Source of the DNA: Sporofaciens musculi
GTDB lineage: Bacteria; Bacillota; Clostridia; Lachnospirales; Lachnospiraceae
Assembly: GCF_009830285.1 (NCBI RefSeq)
Contig: NZ_WUQX01000001.1
Coordinates: forward strand, 1,984,501-2,048,500
Direction: 5' to 3'
Length of the DNA stretch: 64,000 nt
Below are positions 51,519 to 60,284 of the stretch, in pieces. How positions within the stretch are numbered: the first letter of the stretch is position 1; every line of letters begins with the position of its first letter. A model generated the notes under the pieces. It made no database searches. It saw only the letters and a list, made by a program, of their open reading frames with translations, and had not been told where the DNA came from. The position numbers were made by a program, and so were the translations under genes.

Positions 51519-52649
51519 ATGGGAAGCAATCATGATAAATATCAAAAAGGGAGGGCCTGGATTGAACTGAATATGGACAATCTGACCCATAATGTGAAGC
51601 AGCTTCAGAAGCTTCTTCCAAAGGGCTGTGCGTTAATGCCGGCAGTCAAGGCAAATGCCTATGGCCACGGCGCTGTGCGTATTGGGCTTAAACTGGCGGA
51701 GATGGGAATCAAGGATTACTGCGTGGCTTCTGCAAGTGAGGCGATAGAGCTTCGCAGGGCAGGGATTACAGGGCAGATTTTGATTCTGGGATATACGTCC
51801 CCTTGTCAGTTTCAGGACTTGGTAAACTATCAGTTGACACAGACGGTAGTGGACTTGGCTTATGCCAGGGCGCTGAATGATTATGGTCATCCCTTATGGG
51901 TTCATGTGGGTATTGATACAGGGATGCATCGTCTTGGAGAGCGAAGCGAGGATGTGGAAAATATCTGTGAAATCTGGAGGCTTGAGCATTTAAAGATTAC
52001 AGGAGTGTACTCCCACCTAAGTGCGTCGGATGGGAATTCTGAGGCAGAGATTACATTTACCAGGAAACAGATTACAGAATTTCAGGAAGTAGTAAAGGCT
52101 CTTAACCAGAGAGGGATTGTTGGTTTTAAGACCCATTTACAGGGGAGTTATGGGGTGCTGAATTATCCAGAGCTTGAATTTGACTATGCGCGGGTGGGGA
52201 TTGCCCTTTATGGGACCCTTAGTATGTCGTCAGATCGGATTAAGGCTGATGCAGAGCTAAGGCCGGTGCTGTCTCTGAAAGCGCGGATTACATGTGTGAA
52301 GGCATTGCATGAAAATGAGGCGGCTGGTTACGGCCTTGCCTTTCGGGCGGACAGGGAGATGCGCATTGCGGCGGCTTCCATTGGCTATGCGGACGGAATT
52401 CCCAGGGAATTGTCTAATAAAGGGTATGCTTTGGTAAATGGATACAGGGCGGCTGTGGTTGGACGGGTCTGTATGGACCAACTGCTTCTGGATGTGTCGG
52501 ATGTTCCGAAGGTATCTGCCGGAGATGAGGCGGTGTTTATCGGGAAAAGCGGGGAACAGGAGATACTGGCCTGCGAGGCGGCAGAACGTGCGGGAACGAT
52601 TTCTAATGAGATTTTAAGCAGATTGGGAAGTCGAGTGGAGAGGGTATAG
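51519..52649 (+). CDS. VanT-type serine/alanine racemase as a separate protein
   Basis: 376 residues from the ATG at 51519, which follows GAGGAGGTTTGGA; ATG 51504 is an alternative. PLP fold-III racemase: MPAVKANAYGHGAVRIGLKL (Lys Schiff base), GIDTGMHRLGER, and C-terminal ASIGYADGIPRELSNKGYAL (catalytic Tyr in GYAD) and VGRVCMDQLLLDVSD. The cluster position indicates D-Ser supply for VanG, but it could also act as alanine racemase. Separate from its membrane partner, unlike usual VanT. Confidence 0.88.
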   Translation: MGSNHDKYQKGRAWIELNMDNLTHNVKQLQKLLPKGCALMPAVKANAYGHGAVRIGLKLAEMGIKDYCVASASEAIELRRAGITGQILILGYTSPCQFQDLVNYQLTQTVVDLAYARALNDYGHPLWVHVGIDTGMHRLGERSEDVENICEIWRLEHLKITGVYSHLSASDGNSEAEITFTRKQITEFQEVVKALNQRGIVGFKTHLQGSYGVLNYPELEFDYARVGIALYGTLSMSSDRIKADAELRPVLSLKARITCVKALHENEAAGYGLAFRADREMRIAAASIGYADGIPRELSNKGYALVNGYRAAVVGRVCMDQLLLDVSDVPKVSAGDEAVFIGKSGEQEILACEAAERAGTISNEILSRLGSRVERV

Positions 52650-52899
52650 GCAAGTTGGAACTCGTAAATTATGCAAGAAATCTTGTATAGAAAGTGACTG
52701 TCTGTTTTCCTGCGTTATAATTGAGAATACTTTCCTGCTCATCCTTTTAGAATATCTGGAAAATAAGAACCTAGTTCAGTAATATCTGTAAATTATATTT
52801 GCCTGAATACACCGAATATGCTATACTAACCACAAAGAGAGCTGACATAATACATTATTGTCCGTAGAGCATAATATATTATAAGTAGGAGGAAGATTC

Positions 52900-53820
52900 A
52901 TGAGACTAGTTACACGTTCAGATTTTGATGGTTTGGCATGCGGGGCATTGCTTCTGGAGGCAGGCATCATAGACAGTTGGAAGTTTGCACATCCAAAGGA
53001 TATACAGGACGGTCTGCTTGAGATTGATGAGAATGACTGTCTTGCCAATGTGCCTTTTGTGGATGGCTGCGGATTATGGTTTGACCATCATTCCAGCGAG
53101 CATGAGAGAATGGAGCTTGAGGGGCGGTATAATGGGGAGAGCCGCATCAGCCCGTCATGTGCAAGAATTATATATGAGTATTACGGAGGAAAAAAGACGT
53201 TTCCTCAGTTTGATGACTTGATGGAAGCGGTTGATAAGGTAGATTCGGGTAATCTGTCCGTGAAAGAGATTATGAATCCATCAGGATGGATTCTGATTGG
53301 TTTTCTGATGGACCCGCGGACAGGCTTGGGAAGATGGAGACAGTTCTCTATTTCCAATTATCAGTTGATGGAGAAGCTGATGGATGCCTGCCGTACCTTA
53401 AGAACCGAGGAGATACTTGCCCTGCCGGATGTTCAGGAGAGAATTGAGACGTACATTGAGCAGACGGTGAAGTTTAGGAAGATGATCACAGAGCATACTG
53501 TGGTGGATGGAAATGTCATTGTCACGGACTTAAGAGGTGTGGAGCCCATTTATACAGGCAATCGTTTTATGATTTACAGCATGTATCCGCAGCAGAACCT
53601 TTCTGTATGGATTGTCAGCGGACGGGGAGGACGGGGTTGTTCTGCAGCGGTAGGCTACAGTATTTTAAATAAGACTGCAAGTATTGACGTGGGAAGCCTG
53701 ATGCTGAAATACCATGGCGGAGGCCATCGGAAGGTGGGAACCTGCCAGTTTACGGCGGAGAACATGGAGGAAGAACTTCCCAACATGCTTACAGAGCTTA
53801 GTGAAATGGCGAACAAATAA
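52900..53820 (+). CDS. DHH-family phosphoesterase
   Basis: 306 residues. DHH motifs: VTRSDFDGLACGALLLEAG, LWFDHHSSEHERM (DHH) and the DHHA1 C-terminal GGRGGRGCSAAVGYSI and KYHGGGHRKVGTCQF. These hydrolyse oligonucleotides, cyclic dinucleotide products or polyphosphate with Mn. ATG after AGGAGGAAGATTC. Stands alone after the van cluster. Confidence 0.88.
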   Translation: MRLVTRSDFDGLACGALLLEAGIIDSWKFAHPKDIQDGLLEIDENDCLANVPFVDGCGLWFDHHSSEHERMELEGRYNGESRISPSCARIIYEYYGGKKTFPQFDDLMEAVDKVDSGNLSVKEIMNPSGWILIGFLMDPRTGLGRWRQFSISNYQLMEKLMDACRTLRTEEILALPDVQERIETYIEQTVKFRKMITEHTVVDGNVIVTDLRGVEPIYTGNRFMIYSMYPQQNLSVWIVSGRGGRGCSAAVGYSILNKTASIDVGSLMLKYHGGGHRKVGTCQFTAENMEEELPNMLTELSEMANK

Positions 53821-53913
53821 AATATACCAATATTTACATTAACATTTCCCCCTGTATCCTGTGATAGAATAGTTATGTATCTATAGAATTAGGAACAGGA
53901 GGAGGAAGACACA

Positions 53914-54273
53914 ATGTTTCAAGAGGCGAAAAGAGATGCAGACGTGGAGAAGGTCTGCAGGGTATTTGGCGACTACATAAAAGCCAGCCCCTATCTTGAA
54001 TGGCTTTGGTCGGACAAGCTGGGATATGTCCTGATGCAGATTAACCTTGAGCGTCAGGAGATCATGGAGAGTCATGTGATTACGGATGCCGGAAAGCTCT
54101 GCTGGATTCTGTTTAACGAGATTGCAGATGATGTTCTTGAGAGGACCCAGAATGACCATGCCACATATGAAGCGGATGCGGATGAGCGTGCCAGGATTAA
54201 GAAGCGTCTAAAGCCTTACACAGATCAGTTGCCGGAGTATAATGGTCTGTGTGAGAAGCTATGGGAGAAGTAG
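53914..54273 (+). CDS. Conserved protein of unknown function, 119 aa
   Basis: ATG after AGGAGGAGGAAGACACA. Helical, acidic: ADVEKVCRVFGDYIKASPYL, EWLWSDKLGYVLMQINLE, RQEIMESHVITDAGKLCWIL. No recognised domain. Seen as a small stand-alone gene between the DHH gene and rqcH, and followed by the terminator at 54345. Confidence 0.75.
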   Translation: MFQEAKRDADVEKVCRVFGDYIKASPYLEWLWSDKLGYVLMQINLERQEIMESHVITDAGKLCWILFNEIADDVLERTQNDHATYEADADERARIKKRLKPYTDQLPEYNGLCEKLWEK

Positions 54274-54344
54274 TCGTTTTTCGGGTGTTTGGTAGATACT
54301 CATTTGTAGAGAGACGGTGTGGTGGAGTAGAATTATTCTTAGCA

Positions 54345-54380
54345 TAGAAAACGTGCAGGTTTAGTCCTGCACGTTTTCTA
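54345..54380. terminator. Bidirectional terminator at the rqcH 3' end
   Basis: Perfect inverted repeat, arms TAGAAAACGTGCAGG and CCTGCACGTTTTCTA, loop TTTAGT. The loop contains the rqcH stop codon and the right arm encodes its last residues. Confidence 0.88.
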
Positions 54381-56100
54381 TTTCAGAGATGTCAGAATCA
54401 ATGACCAGTGAATAGTTTGTATAGTACACGACAAAGCCAGGCTTTGCACCGTTAGGCTTCTTTACGTGTTTTTTCTCCACATAGTCAATCTCTACCTTGT
54501 CGCTGCCGCGGTTTTTGGAATAATAAGCCGCAAGCCGTCCCGCATCCTCGAAGGTCCGGTCAGGAAGCTCATCTCCGTTGGTTTTTACAATGACATGGGA
54601 GCCAGGCGCGCCCTTGGCGTGAAACCACCAGTCATTTCCGCTGGCAAAGGAGAAGGTCAACTCATCATTCTGGAGATTATTCTTCCCCACATACATGTGA
54701 TACCCGTCGCCGGAAATGTAGTGCATGGGCTTACTGGTGAGCTTTACTTTTTTCTTGGTAAATTTTCTTTTGATGTATCCGCTTTGCATCAATTCTTCTT
54801 TAATCTGGGCCAGGTCCGCTTCGCTCATGGCAATATCCAAAGCGTTGCTGATGGATTCCAGATATTGAATATCGTCAGCAGTCTCTTTTATTAATTCTGT
54901 AAGTGCCTCAAAAGTCCGTTTCTGCTTATTATATCTTGCAAAATATTTCTGCGAATTTTCCTGAGGCGTCATGGTAGGGTCCAGGGGGATGGTAATCTCC
55001 TGATCTGTGTAATAATTCAGGGCAGTTAATTCCTTTGAGCCAGCAGGGAGGCTGTAGCCGTAGATATTGATCAGCTCGCCATAGACCTTGTACTTGTCCC
55101 GATTCTCGGTATCTTTAAGCTGCCTTGTCTGCAAGTCGTATTTCTTGCGGTTCCGCTCCAGGGAAATCTGTACCACATGGCGCAGGTCTGTACTTTTCTG
55201 CCGGATTCGCGTCAGCGTATTTTTCGTGGCATAATAGCACTTAAGCACCTGGGAAATGGAGTCGTATTCCTGAAAGGTATACTCAGTGAAATGGGACAAT
55301 GGAATGGCAGAGAATTCCTTTGGCGCATTTTTATCGTAGTAAATGAGAGGCTGGAATCTTCCGAGCCTTACATTTTCCATATAATAAGAGAACTGCCGGT
55401 AGAGATGGGCAAGCATATCCAAAGAAAGGTCTTTGGCGGTCATATGGGATTCCAGTCCGGAAAGCCAGCAGATTTCCTCGGCCGCCACAGGGCTGATTCC
55501 TGTGAAGCTGGTATAGATGGCTTTGCCAAGAGGAGACGGCTTATCCCTTAAGGTCTGGATAAATTCCTCCTGGGCAGCGGTCAGCGGATTAAGTTTAGCC
55601 ATGGTATCCGGTATAAAATACTCCCGTCCGGGAAGCACCTCTCGGATGGAGCTCATCTGTGCATTGACGTGTTTGATACTGTCAATGATCCTGTAGGTTT
55701 CATCACAGAAAATGATATTACTGTGTTTCCCCATAATCTCAACAATCAGCTTTTTCTTACACAGATCTCCAAGTTCATCCAGATGTTCAATATCCAGATG
55801 GATAATGCGCTCAAGCCCAGGCTGTGAGACTCCTGTAATCCGTCCGTTTCCGATATGCTTGCGAAGCAGCATACAGAAATTGGGGGCAGTCATAGGGCTT
55901 GGCTTATTCTCGTCTGTCAGATATATCAAAGGAAGGGATGCGCTGGCAGAAATATAGAGCCTTAACGCCCCGTCAAGGGTTTTGATGGTCAGCAGCAGCT
56001 CGTCCGTCTCTGGCTGAGCAATCTTGGTAATACGGCCGCCTGTCAGAGCTTCTTTAAGCTCTTTTGCGATTGCTGCAACTGTGATTCCGTCAAATGCCAT
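54361..56100 (-). CDS. rqcH: Ribosome quality control protein RqcH (Rqc2/NEMF homolog)
   Basis: 579 residues from the ATG reading MAFDGITVAAIAKEL; an in-frame extension to 56148 lacks a site. NFACT-N domain with KHIGNGRITGVSQPGLERII and EIMGKHSNIIF. Central coiled coil/NFACT-M region (~240-440). NFACT-R domain: HYISGDGYHMYVGKNNLQND and WWFHAKGAPGSHVIVKT. Binds stalled 50S-peptidyl-tRNA and adds C-terminal alanine tails. Older annotation: fibronectin-binding protein. Confidence 0.92.
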   Translation of the reverse strand: MAFDGITVAAIAKELKEALTGGRITKIAQPETDELLLTIKTLDGALRLYISASASLPLIYLTDENKPSPMTAPNFCMLLRKHIGNGRITGVSQPGLERIIHLDIEHLDELGDLCKKKLIVEIMGKHSNIIFCDETYRIIDSIKHVNAQMSSIREVLPGREYFIPDTMAKLNPLTAAQEEFIQTLRDKPSPLGKAIYTSFTGISPVAAEEICWLSGLESHMTAKDLSLDMLAHLYRQFSYYMENVRLGRFQPLIYYDKNAPKEFSAIPLSHFTEYTFQEYDSISQVLKCYYATKNTLTRIRQKSTDLRHVVQISLERNRKKYDLQTRQLKDTENRDKYKVYGELINIYGYSLPAGSKELTALNYYTDQEITIPLDPTMTPQENSQKYFARYNKQKRTFEALTELIKETADDIQYLESISNALDIAMSEADLAQIKEELMQSGYIKRKFTKKKVKLTSKPMHYISGDGYHMYVGKNNLQNDELTFSFASGNDWWFHAKGAPGSHVIVKTNGDELPDRTFEDAGRLAAYYSKNRGSDKVEIDYVEKKHVKKPNGAKPGFVVYYTNYSLVIDSDISEIENVQD

Positions 56101-56196
56101 AATCTGAATCTCCTTTCTTTTTTCATCGTTACCGCAATAGTATAACATGGTTGACTCATTTTGCCAAATGTCTTATAATGAATGAGACAATAAATT

Positions 56197-56340
56197 GTAA
56201 CAGTTCAGCCTGCAACCGCGCACTTGCTGCGTGGTTAGCAGCCAATGAATTGGAGCAGCTGGGAATCCGCCTCTTTGCCGCAGGCAAACTTTAAAATAGG
56301 CGGATTCCGTAACAGTGAAGCCGGAAGGCTGAACTGTTAC
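56197..56340. repeat. MITE-like element with 15 bp inverted ends and 8 bp target duplication
   Basis: Ends GTAACAGTTCAGCCT (56197-56211) and AGGCTGAACTGTTAC (56326-56340) are perfect reverse complements. AATAAATT flanks it directly on both sides (56189-56196 and 56341-56348). Internal pairing GGAATCCGCCT with AGGCGGATTCC. No gene inside. It lies between rqcH and yicC. Confidence 0.75.
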
Positions 56341-56374
56341 AATAAATTTGAATATAGGAATAGAGGTTCATATC

Positions 56375-57256
56375 ATGATAAACAGTATGACAGGTTTCGG
56401 ACGCTGTGAGAGTTCGGACGGAGACCGGAAGTTTACCGTCGAGATGAAGGGTGTGAATCACCGCTATCTGGATGTGAATATCCGTATGCCAAAGAAATTT
56501 AATTTATTCGAGACTGCAATTCGTAATCTTTTAAAGCAGAGTATCCAGAGAGGAAAAGTCGATATTTTTGTCACATACGAGGATTTGTCTGAGAACCAGG
56601 CGTCACTTAAGTATAATGAACAGCTTGCAGGGGAGTATCTTTCATATTTCAGACAGATGGAGGAAAAATTCTCTCTTGGGAATGACGTTCGGGTCTCCAC
56701 GCTTCTGCGTTGTCCAGAGGTGCTGATCATGGAAGAACAGACGATGGACGAGGACGAGCTGTGGAATGGGCTTAAAAAGGCGCTGTCTGGCGCTATCCGG
56801 CAGTTTGTAGAGACAAGGGCCCAGGAAGGGGACAGTCTGAAGGAGGACATTCTTAAGAAGCTTAGCGGGATTCAAAAGCTGGTGGACTATATTGAAGAAC
56901 GTTCACCCCAGATTGTGGCGGAGTATCGGGAGAAGCTTCAGAATAAGGTTCGTGAGCTTCTTTCAGATACCCAGATAGAAGAAGGAAGGCTTGCGGCAGA
57001 GGTGGTAATCTTTGCGGACAAGATTTGTACAGACGAGGAGCTTGTAAGGCTTAGAAGCCACGTGGTACATATGAAGGAAACGTTGGAATCCAAGGAAAGC
57101 GGGATTGGACGCAAATTAGATTTTATAGCTCAGGAGATGAACCGAGAGGCGAACACCATTCTTTCCAAGGCAAATGACCTGGAGGTTTCCAATGCGGGGA
57201 TTGATCTGAAAACAGAGATTGAGAAGGTTAGGGAGCAGATTCAGAATATTGAATAA
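56375..57256 (+). CDS. yicC: YicC-family endoribonuclease
   Basis: 293 residues from the ATG at 56375 (AGGTTCATATC). MINSMTGFGRCESSDGDRKF is the typical start; NHRYLDVNIRMPKKFNLFET and the C-terminal GRKLDFIAQEMNREANTILS then KANDLEVS are hallmark YicC blocks. YicC proteins cleave certain RNAs. First gene of the yicC-gmk-rpoZ block. The MITE's right flank sits just upstream. Confidence 0.92.
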   Translation: MINSMTGFGRCESSDGDRKFTVEMKGVNHRYLDVNIRMPKKFNLFETAIRNLLKQSIQRGKVDIFVTYEDLSENQASLKYNEQLAGEYLSYFRQMEEKFSLGNDVRVSTLLRCPEVLIMEEQTMDEDELWNGLKKALSGAIRQFVETRAQEGDSLKEDILKKLSGIQKLVDYIEERSPQIVAEYREKLQNKVRELLSDTQIEEGRLAAEVVIFADKICTDEELVRLRSHVVHMKETLESKESGIGRKLDFIAQEMNREANTILSKANDLEVSNAGIDLKTEIEKVREQIQNIE

Positions 57257-57277
57257 AGGCAGAGAGAGGATAAGCTC

Positions 57278-57898
57278 ATGGGCGAGAGAGGTATTTTGAT
57301 TGTGGTATCCGGCTTCTCCGGAGCCGGCAAGGGTACGGTTATGAAAGAGATTATGGGGCAGTATGATAATTATGCGCTGTCCATTTCCGCGACAACCAGA
57401 AAACCAAGGGCGGGGGAGGAAGAAGGACGGGAATATTTCTTTAAATCCACAGAAGAATTTGAAAAAATGATTGCGAAAGATGAACTGATAGAGTATGCTA
57501 GATATGTGGACAATTACTATGGGACGCCAAAGGTCTATGTGGAGGAGCAGTTAGCTGCTGGGAAGGATGTAATCCTGGAGATTGAAATCCAGGGGGCCCT
57601 TAAGGTGAAGGAGAAGTTTCCAGAGACCTTATTGTTGTTCGTGACTCCGCCTACGGCCAGAGAGTTAAGGTCGCGTCTTGAGGGACGGGGAACCGAGACG
57701 AAGGATGTGATTGATTTCCGCATGAATCGGGCGAAGGAAGAAGCCGAGGGAATGAATCAGTACGATTACCTGATCGTCAACGATGTGCTTGAGGAATGTG
57801 TGGCGCAGGTGCATCAGATCATTCAGGGAGAACACAGAAGAAGTTACCGCAATCAGGCGTTTATAGAGTGTATGAAGGAAGAACTGAAAGGAGAATAG
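57278..57898 (+). CDS. gmk: Guanylate kinase
   Basis: 206 residues. P-loop VVSGFSGAGKGTVMKEI, GMP-binding SATTRKPRAGEEEGREYFF and YARYVDNYYGTPKVYVEEQL. Lid and RxxxR region RLEGRGTETKDVIDFRMNRA. Phosphorylates GMP to GDP. Starts 21 bases after yicC with an AGAGAGGATAAGCTC leader; rpoZ follows 3 bases after its stop. Confidence 0.95.
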   Translation: MGERGILIVVSGFSGAGKGTVMKEIMGQYDNYALSISATTRKPRAGEEEGREYFFKSTEEFEKMIAKDELIEYARYVDNYYGTPKVYVEEQLAAGKDVILEIEIQGALKVKEKFPETLLLFVTPPTARELRSRLEGRGTETKDVIDFRMNRAKEEAEGMNQYDYLIVNDVLEECVAQVHQIIQGEHRRSYRNQAFIECMKEELKGE

Positions 57899-57901
57899 TG
57901 T

Positions 57902-58216
57902 ATGCTGCACCCATCTTACACAGATTTAATGAAAGTAGTGAATAAGGATGTAGAGGAAGGCGAGACTAAGATTGTCAATAGCCGGTATTCCATCGTTATG
58001 GCGACTGCGAAAAGGGCGAGGGAGATTATAGACGGCAATATGCCGCTGGTGCCTGTAAAGAACGGTGAGAAGCCGCTTTCGGTTGCCATCGACGAGCTGA
58101 ATCAGGCTAAGATCAAAGTCGCCGCAGAGGAAGAACCAAAAGAGATAAAAGCGCAGGAAGCAGAGGATATACAGGAAGATAAGGAGCAGAGGGTGCCGGA
58201 AGAGGTTTTAGAGTAA
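57902..58216 (+). CDS. rpoZ: RNA polymerase omega subunit
   Basis: 104 residues. MLHPSYTDLMKVVNKDVEEG, NSRYSIVMATAKRAREIIDG and KPLSVAIDELNQAKIKV match bacterial omega. The C-terminal third is an acidic Glu-rich tail (EEEPKEIKAQEAEDIQEDKE) longer than in many omegas. Directly follows gmk, the standard order. Confidence 0.93.
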   Translation: MLHPSYTDLMKVVNKDVEEGETKIVNSRYSIVMATAKRAREIIDGNMPLVPVKNGEKPLSVAIDELNQAKIKVAAEEEPKEIKAQEAEDIQEDKEQRVPEEVLE

Positions 58217-58416
58217 GCACAGGAATTTTTGAGGAACTGTTCGGCATAGATACAGGCAATGAGGGGCTATCGGAAAATGACATTTTCACACAATATATAG
58301 ACATTTTCTGCCAAGAAGGATGGTATATATTGTTGAGATATTTCGTTTTCCGACAGCCCTTTCTTGACATAGCATGAGTTTTATGAAACTGTGTATAAAT
58401 TTGGAAGGAGGATAGG

Positions 58417-59742
58417 ATGAATATATTATTTATCTCTCTGGGATGTGACAAGAATCTGGTAGACTCGGAGGTCATGTTAGGTCTATTAGATGGGAAGGGA
58501 TATCAGATTGTAGATGACGAGACCCAGGCAGATGTGATCGTAATCAATACCTGCTGCTTCATCCATGACGCAAAGGAGGAAAGCATCCAGACTATTCTTC
58601 AGATGGCGGAGTATAAAGAAACCGGAAGGCTTAAGGCTCTAGTGGTGACCGGATGTCTTGCACAGCGGTATCAGCAGGAGATTCTTAAGGAGATTCCGGA
58701 GGTGGATGCAGTTCTTGGGACCACCGCCTATGACCGGATTGTTCATACGGTGGAGGAAGCTCTTTCTTCAAAGGGCTATATGGAGATTGGAGGGCTGGAT
58801 GCCCTTCCTTTGGTGGAGGAAAAGCGTTTGGTGACGACAGGCGGACATTACGCCTATCTGAAAATCGCAGAAGGGTGCGACAAACACTGTACCTACTGCA
58901 TCATTCCGAAGATTCGGGGGAATTATAGGAGTGTGCCTATGGAGAGGCTATTGAAGGAAGCCAGGGAGCTTGCAGACCAAGGCGTGAAGGAACTAATCCT
59001 GGTGGCTCAGGAAACCACCCTCTATGGGAAGGATCTTTATGGAGAAAAGTCGCTTCACAGACTGCTGCGGGAATTATGCAAGATCAGAGGAATCCGCTGG
59101 ATTCGTCTCTTGTACTGTTATCCGGAGGAGGTGGATGATGAGCTGATTCAGGTGATAAAGGAAGAAAAAAAAATCTGTCATTATCTGGATCTTCCCATTC
59201 AGCATGCCAGCGACGAGATTTTGAAGAAGATGGGAAGAAGAACCTCCAAAGGGCAGCTTAAGGAGATTGTGGCAAGGCTCAGAAAGGAGATACCGGACAT
59301 TACCATCCGTACCACGCTGATTACTGGTTTCCCAGGGGAGACGAAGGAGCAGCATGATGAGCTTATGGAGTTTGTGGACGAGATGGAGTTTGACCGTCTG
59401 GGCGTATTTACCTATTCGCCGGAGGAGGACACGCCGGCCGCCATGCTGCCAAACCAGGTGGCAGAAGATGTCAAGGAGGAACGGCAGGCAGAGCTTATGG
59501 AGTTGCAGCAGGAGATTGCCTTTGATCAGGCAGAGGACATGATAGGACGGGAAGTGCTGGTGCTGATTGAGGGTAAAGTGGCGGATGAAGCTGCCTACGT
59601 GGGGAGGACTTATCGGGACGCCCCCAACGTTGACGGGCTGATCTTCGTACAGACAGAGGAGGAGATGGTGACCGGAGACTTTGCAAGAGTGAGAGTGACC
59701 GGCGCTTTGGAATATGATTTGATAGGAGAGTTGAGCGTATGA
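58417..59742 (+). CDS. rimO: Ribosomal protein S12 methylthiotransferase RimO
   Basis: 441 residues. N-terminal MTTase domain: FISLGCDKNLVDSEVMLGLL, VINTCCFIHDAKEESI and GCLAQRY, with three cluster cysteines. Radical SAM motif EGCDKHCTYCIIPKIRGNYR. C-terminal TRAM domain (~375-441). Adds a methylthio group to Asp of ribosomal protein S12. ATG after GGAGGATAGG. Overlaps pgsA by ATGA. Confidence 0.95.
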   Translation: MNILFISLGCDKNLVDSEVMLGLLDGKGYQIVDDETQADVIVINTCCFIHDAKEESIQTILQMAEYKETGRLKALVVTGCLAQRYQQEILKEIPEVDAVLGTTAYDRIVHTVEEALSSKGYMEIGGLDALPLVEEKRLVTTGGHYAYLKIAEGCDKHCTYCIIPKIRGNYRSVPMERLLKEARELADQGVKELILVAQETTLYGKDLYGEKSLHRLLRELCKIRGIRWIRLLYCYPEEVDDELIQVIKEEKKICHYLDLPIQHASDEILKKMGRRTSKGQLKEIVARLRKEIPDITIRTTLITGFPGETKEQHDELMEFVDEMEFDRLGVFTYSPEEDTPAAMLPNQVAEDVKEERQAELMELQQEIAFDQAEDMIGREVLVLIEGKVADEAAYVGRTYRDAPNVDGLIFVQTEEEMVTGDFARVRVTGALEYDLIGELSV

Positions 59743-60281
59743 ATTTACCAAATAAACTGACGGTGCTTCGAGTGATTATGGTGCCTTTTTTTGTTTTTTT
59801 TATGCTGACAGATGTAGGAGGCCCTTTGAATAAATGGATTGCCCTTGTGATCTTCTGTGTGGCGAGCCTTACGGATATGCTGGATGGGAAGATTGCGCGG
59901 GCAAGGAACCTGGTAACAAATTTCGGGAAATTTATGGACCCGCTGGCAGATAAACTGCTGGTATGTTCTGCCATGATTTGTCTGATTCCATCAGGGGATT
60001 TGGAGGCGTGGATTGTCATTTTGATTATTGCGAGAGAGTTTATCATCAGCGGCTTTAGGCTGGTTGCGTCGGATAACGGAATCGTCATTGCGGCAAGCTA
60101 CTGGGGGAAATTCAAGACAGTATCCCAGATGGCGATGATTATTGTGCTGATTGCCGACTTTGGCGGCGTATTTGATATGATTGGAACAGCGTTAATCTGG
60201 GTATCCTTAATCTTGACGGTTGTTTCTTTAATCGATTATGTTGCCAAGAATGTACAGGTGCTGACACAAGGGGGTATGTAA
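59739..60281 (+). CDS. pgsA: CDP-diacylglycerol-glycerol-3-phosphate 3-phosphatidyltransferase
   Basis: 180 residues, membrane protein with about five helices. CDP-alcohol phosphotransferase motif DMLDGKIARARNL...GKFMDPLADK, with the DGxxAR...GxxxDxxxD residues present. Makes phosphatidylglycerol phosphate. Starts by ATGA overlap with rimO and is followed after 3 bases by cinA. Confidence 0.94.
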   Translation: MNLPNKLTVLRVIMVPFFVFFMLTDVGGPLNKWIALVIFCVASLTDMLDGKIARARNLVTNFGKFMDPLADKLLVCSAMICLIPSGDLEAWIVILIIAREFIISGFRLVASDNGIVIAASYWGKFKTVSQMAMIIVLIADFGGVFDMIGTALIWVSLILTVVSLIDYVAKNVQVLTQGGM

Positions 60282-60284
60282 CGG

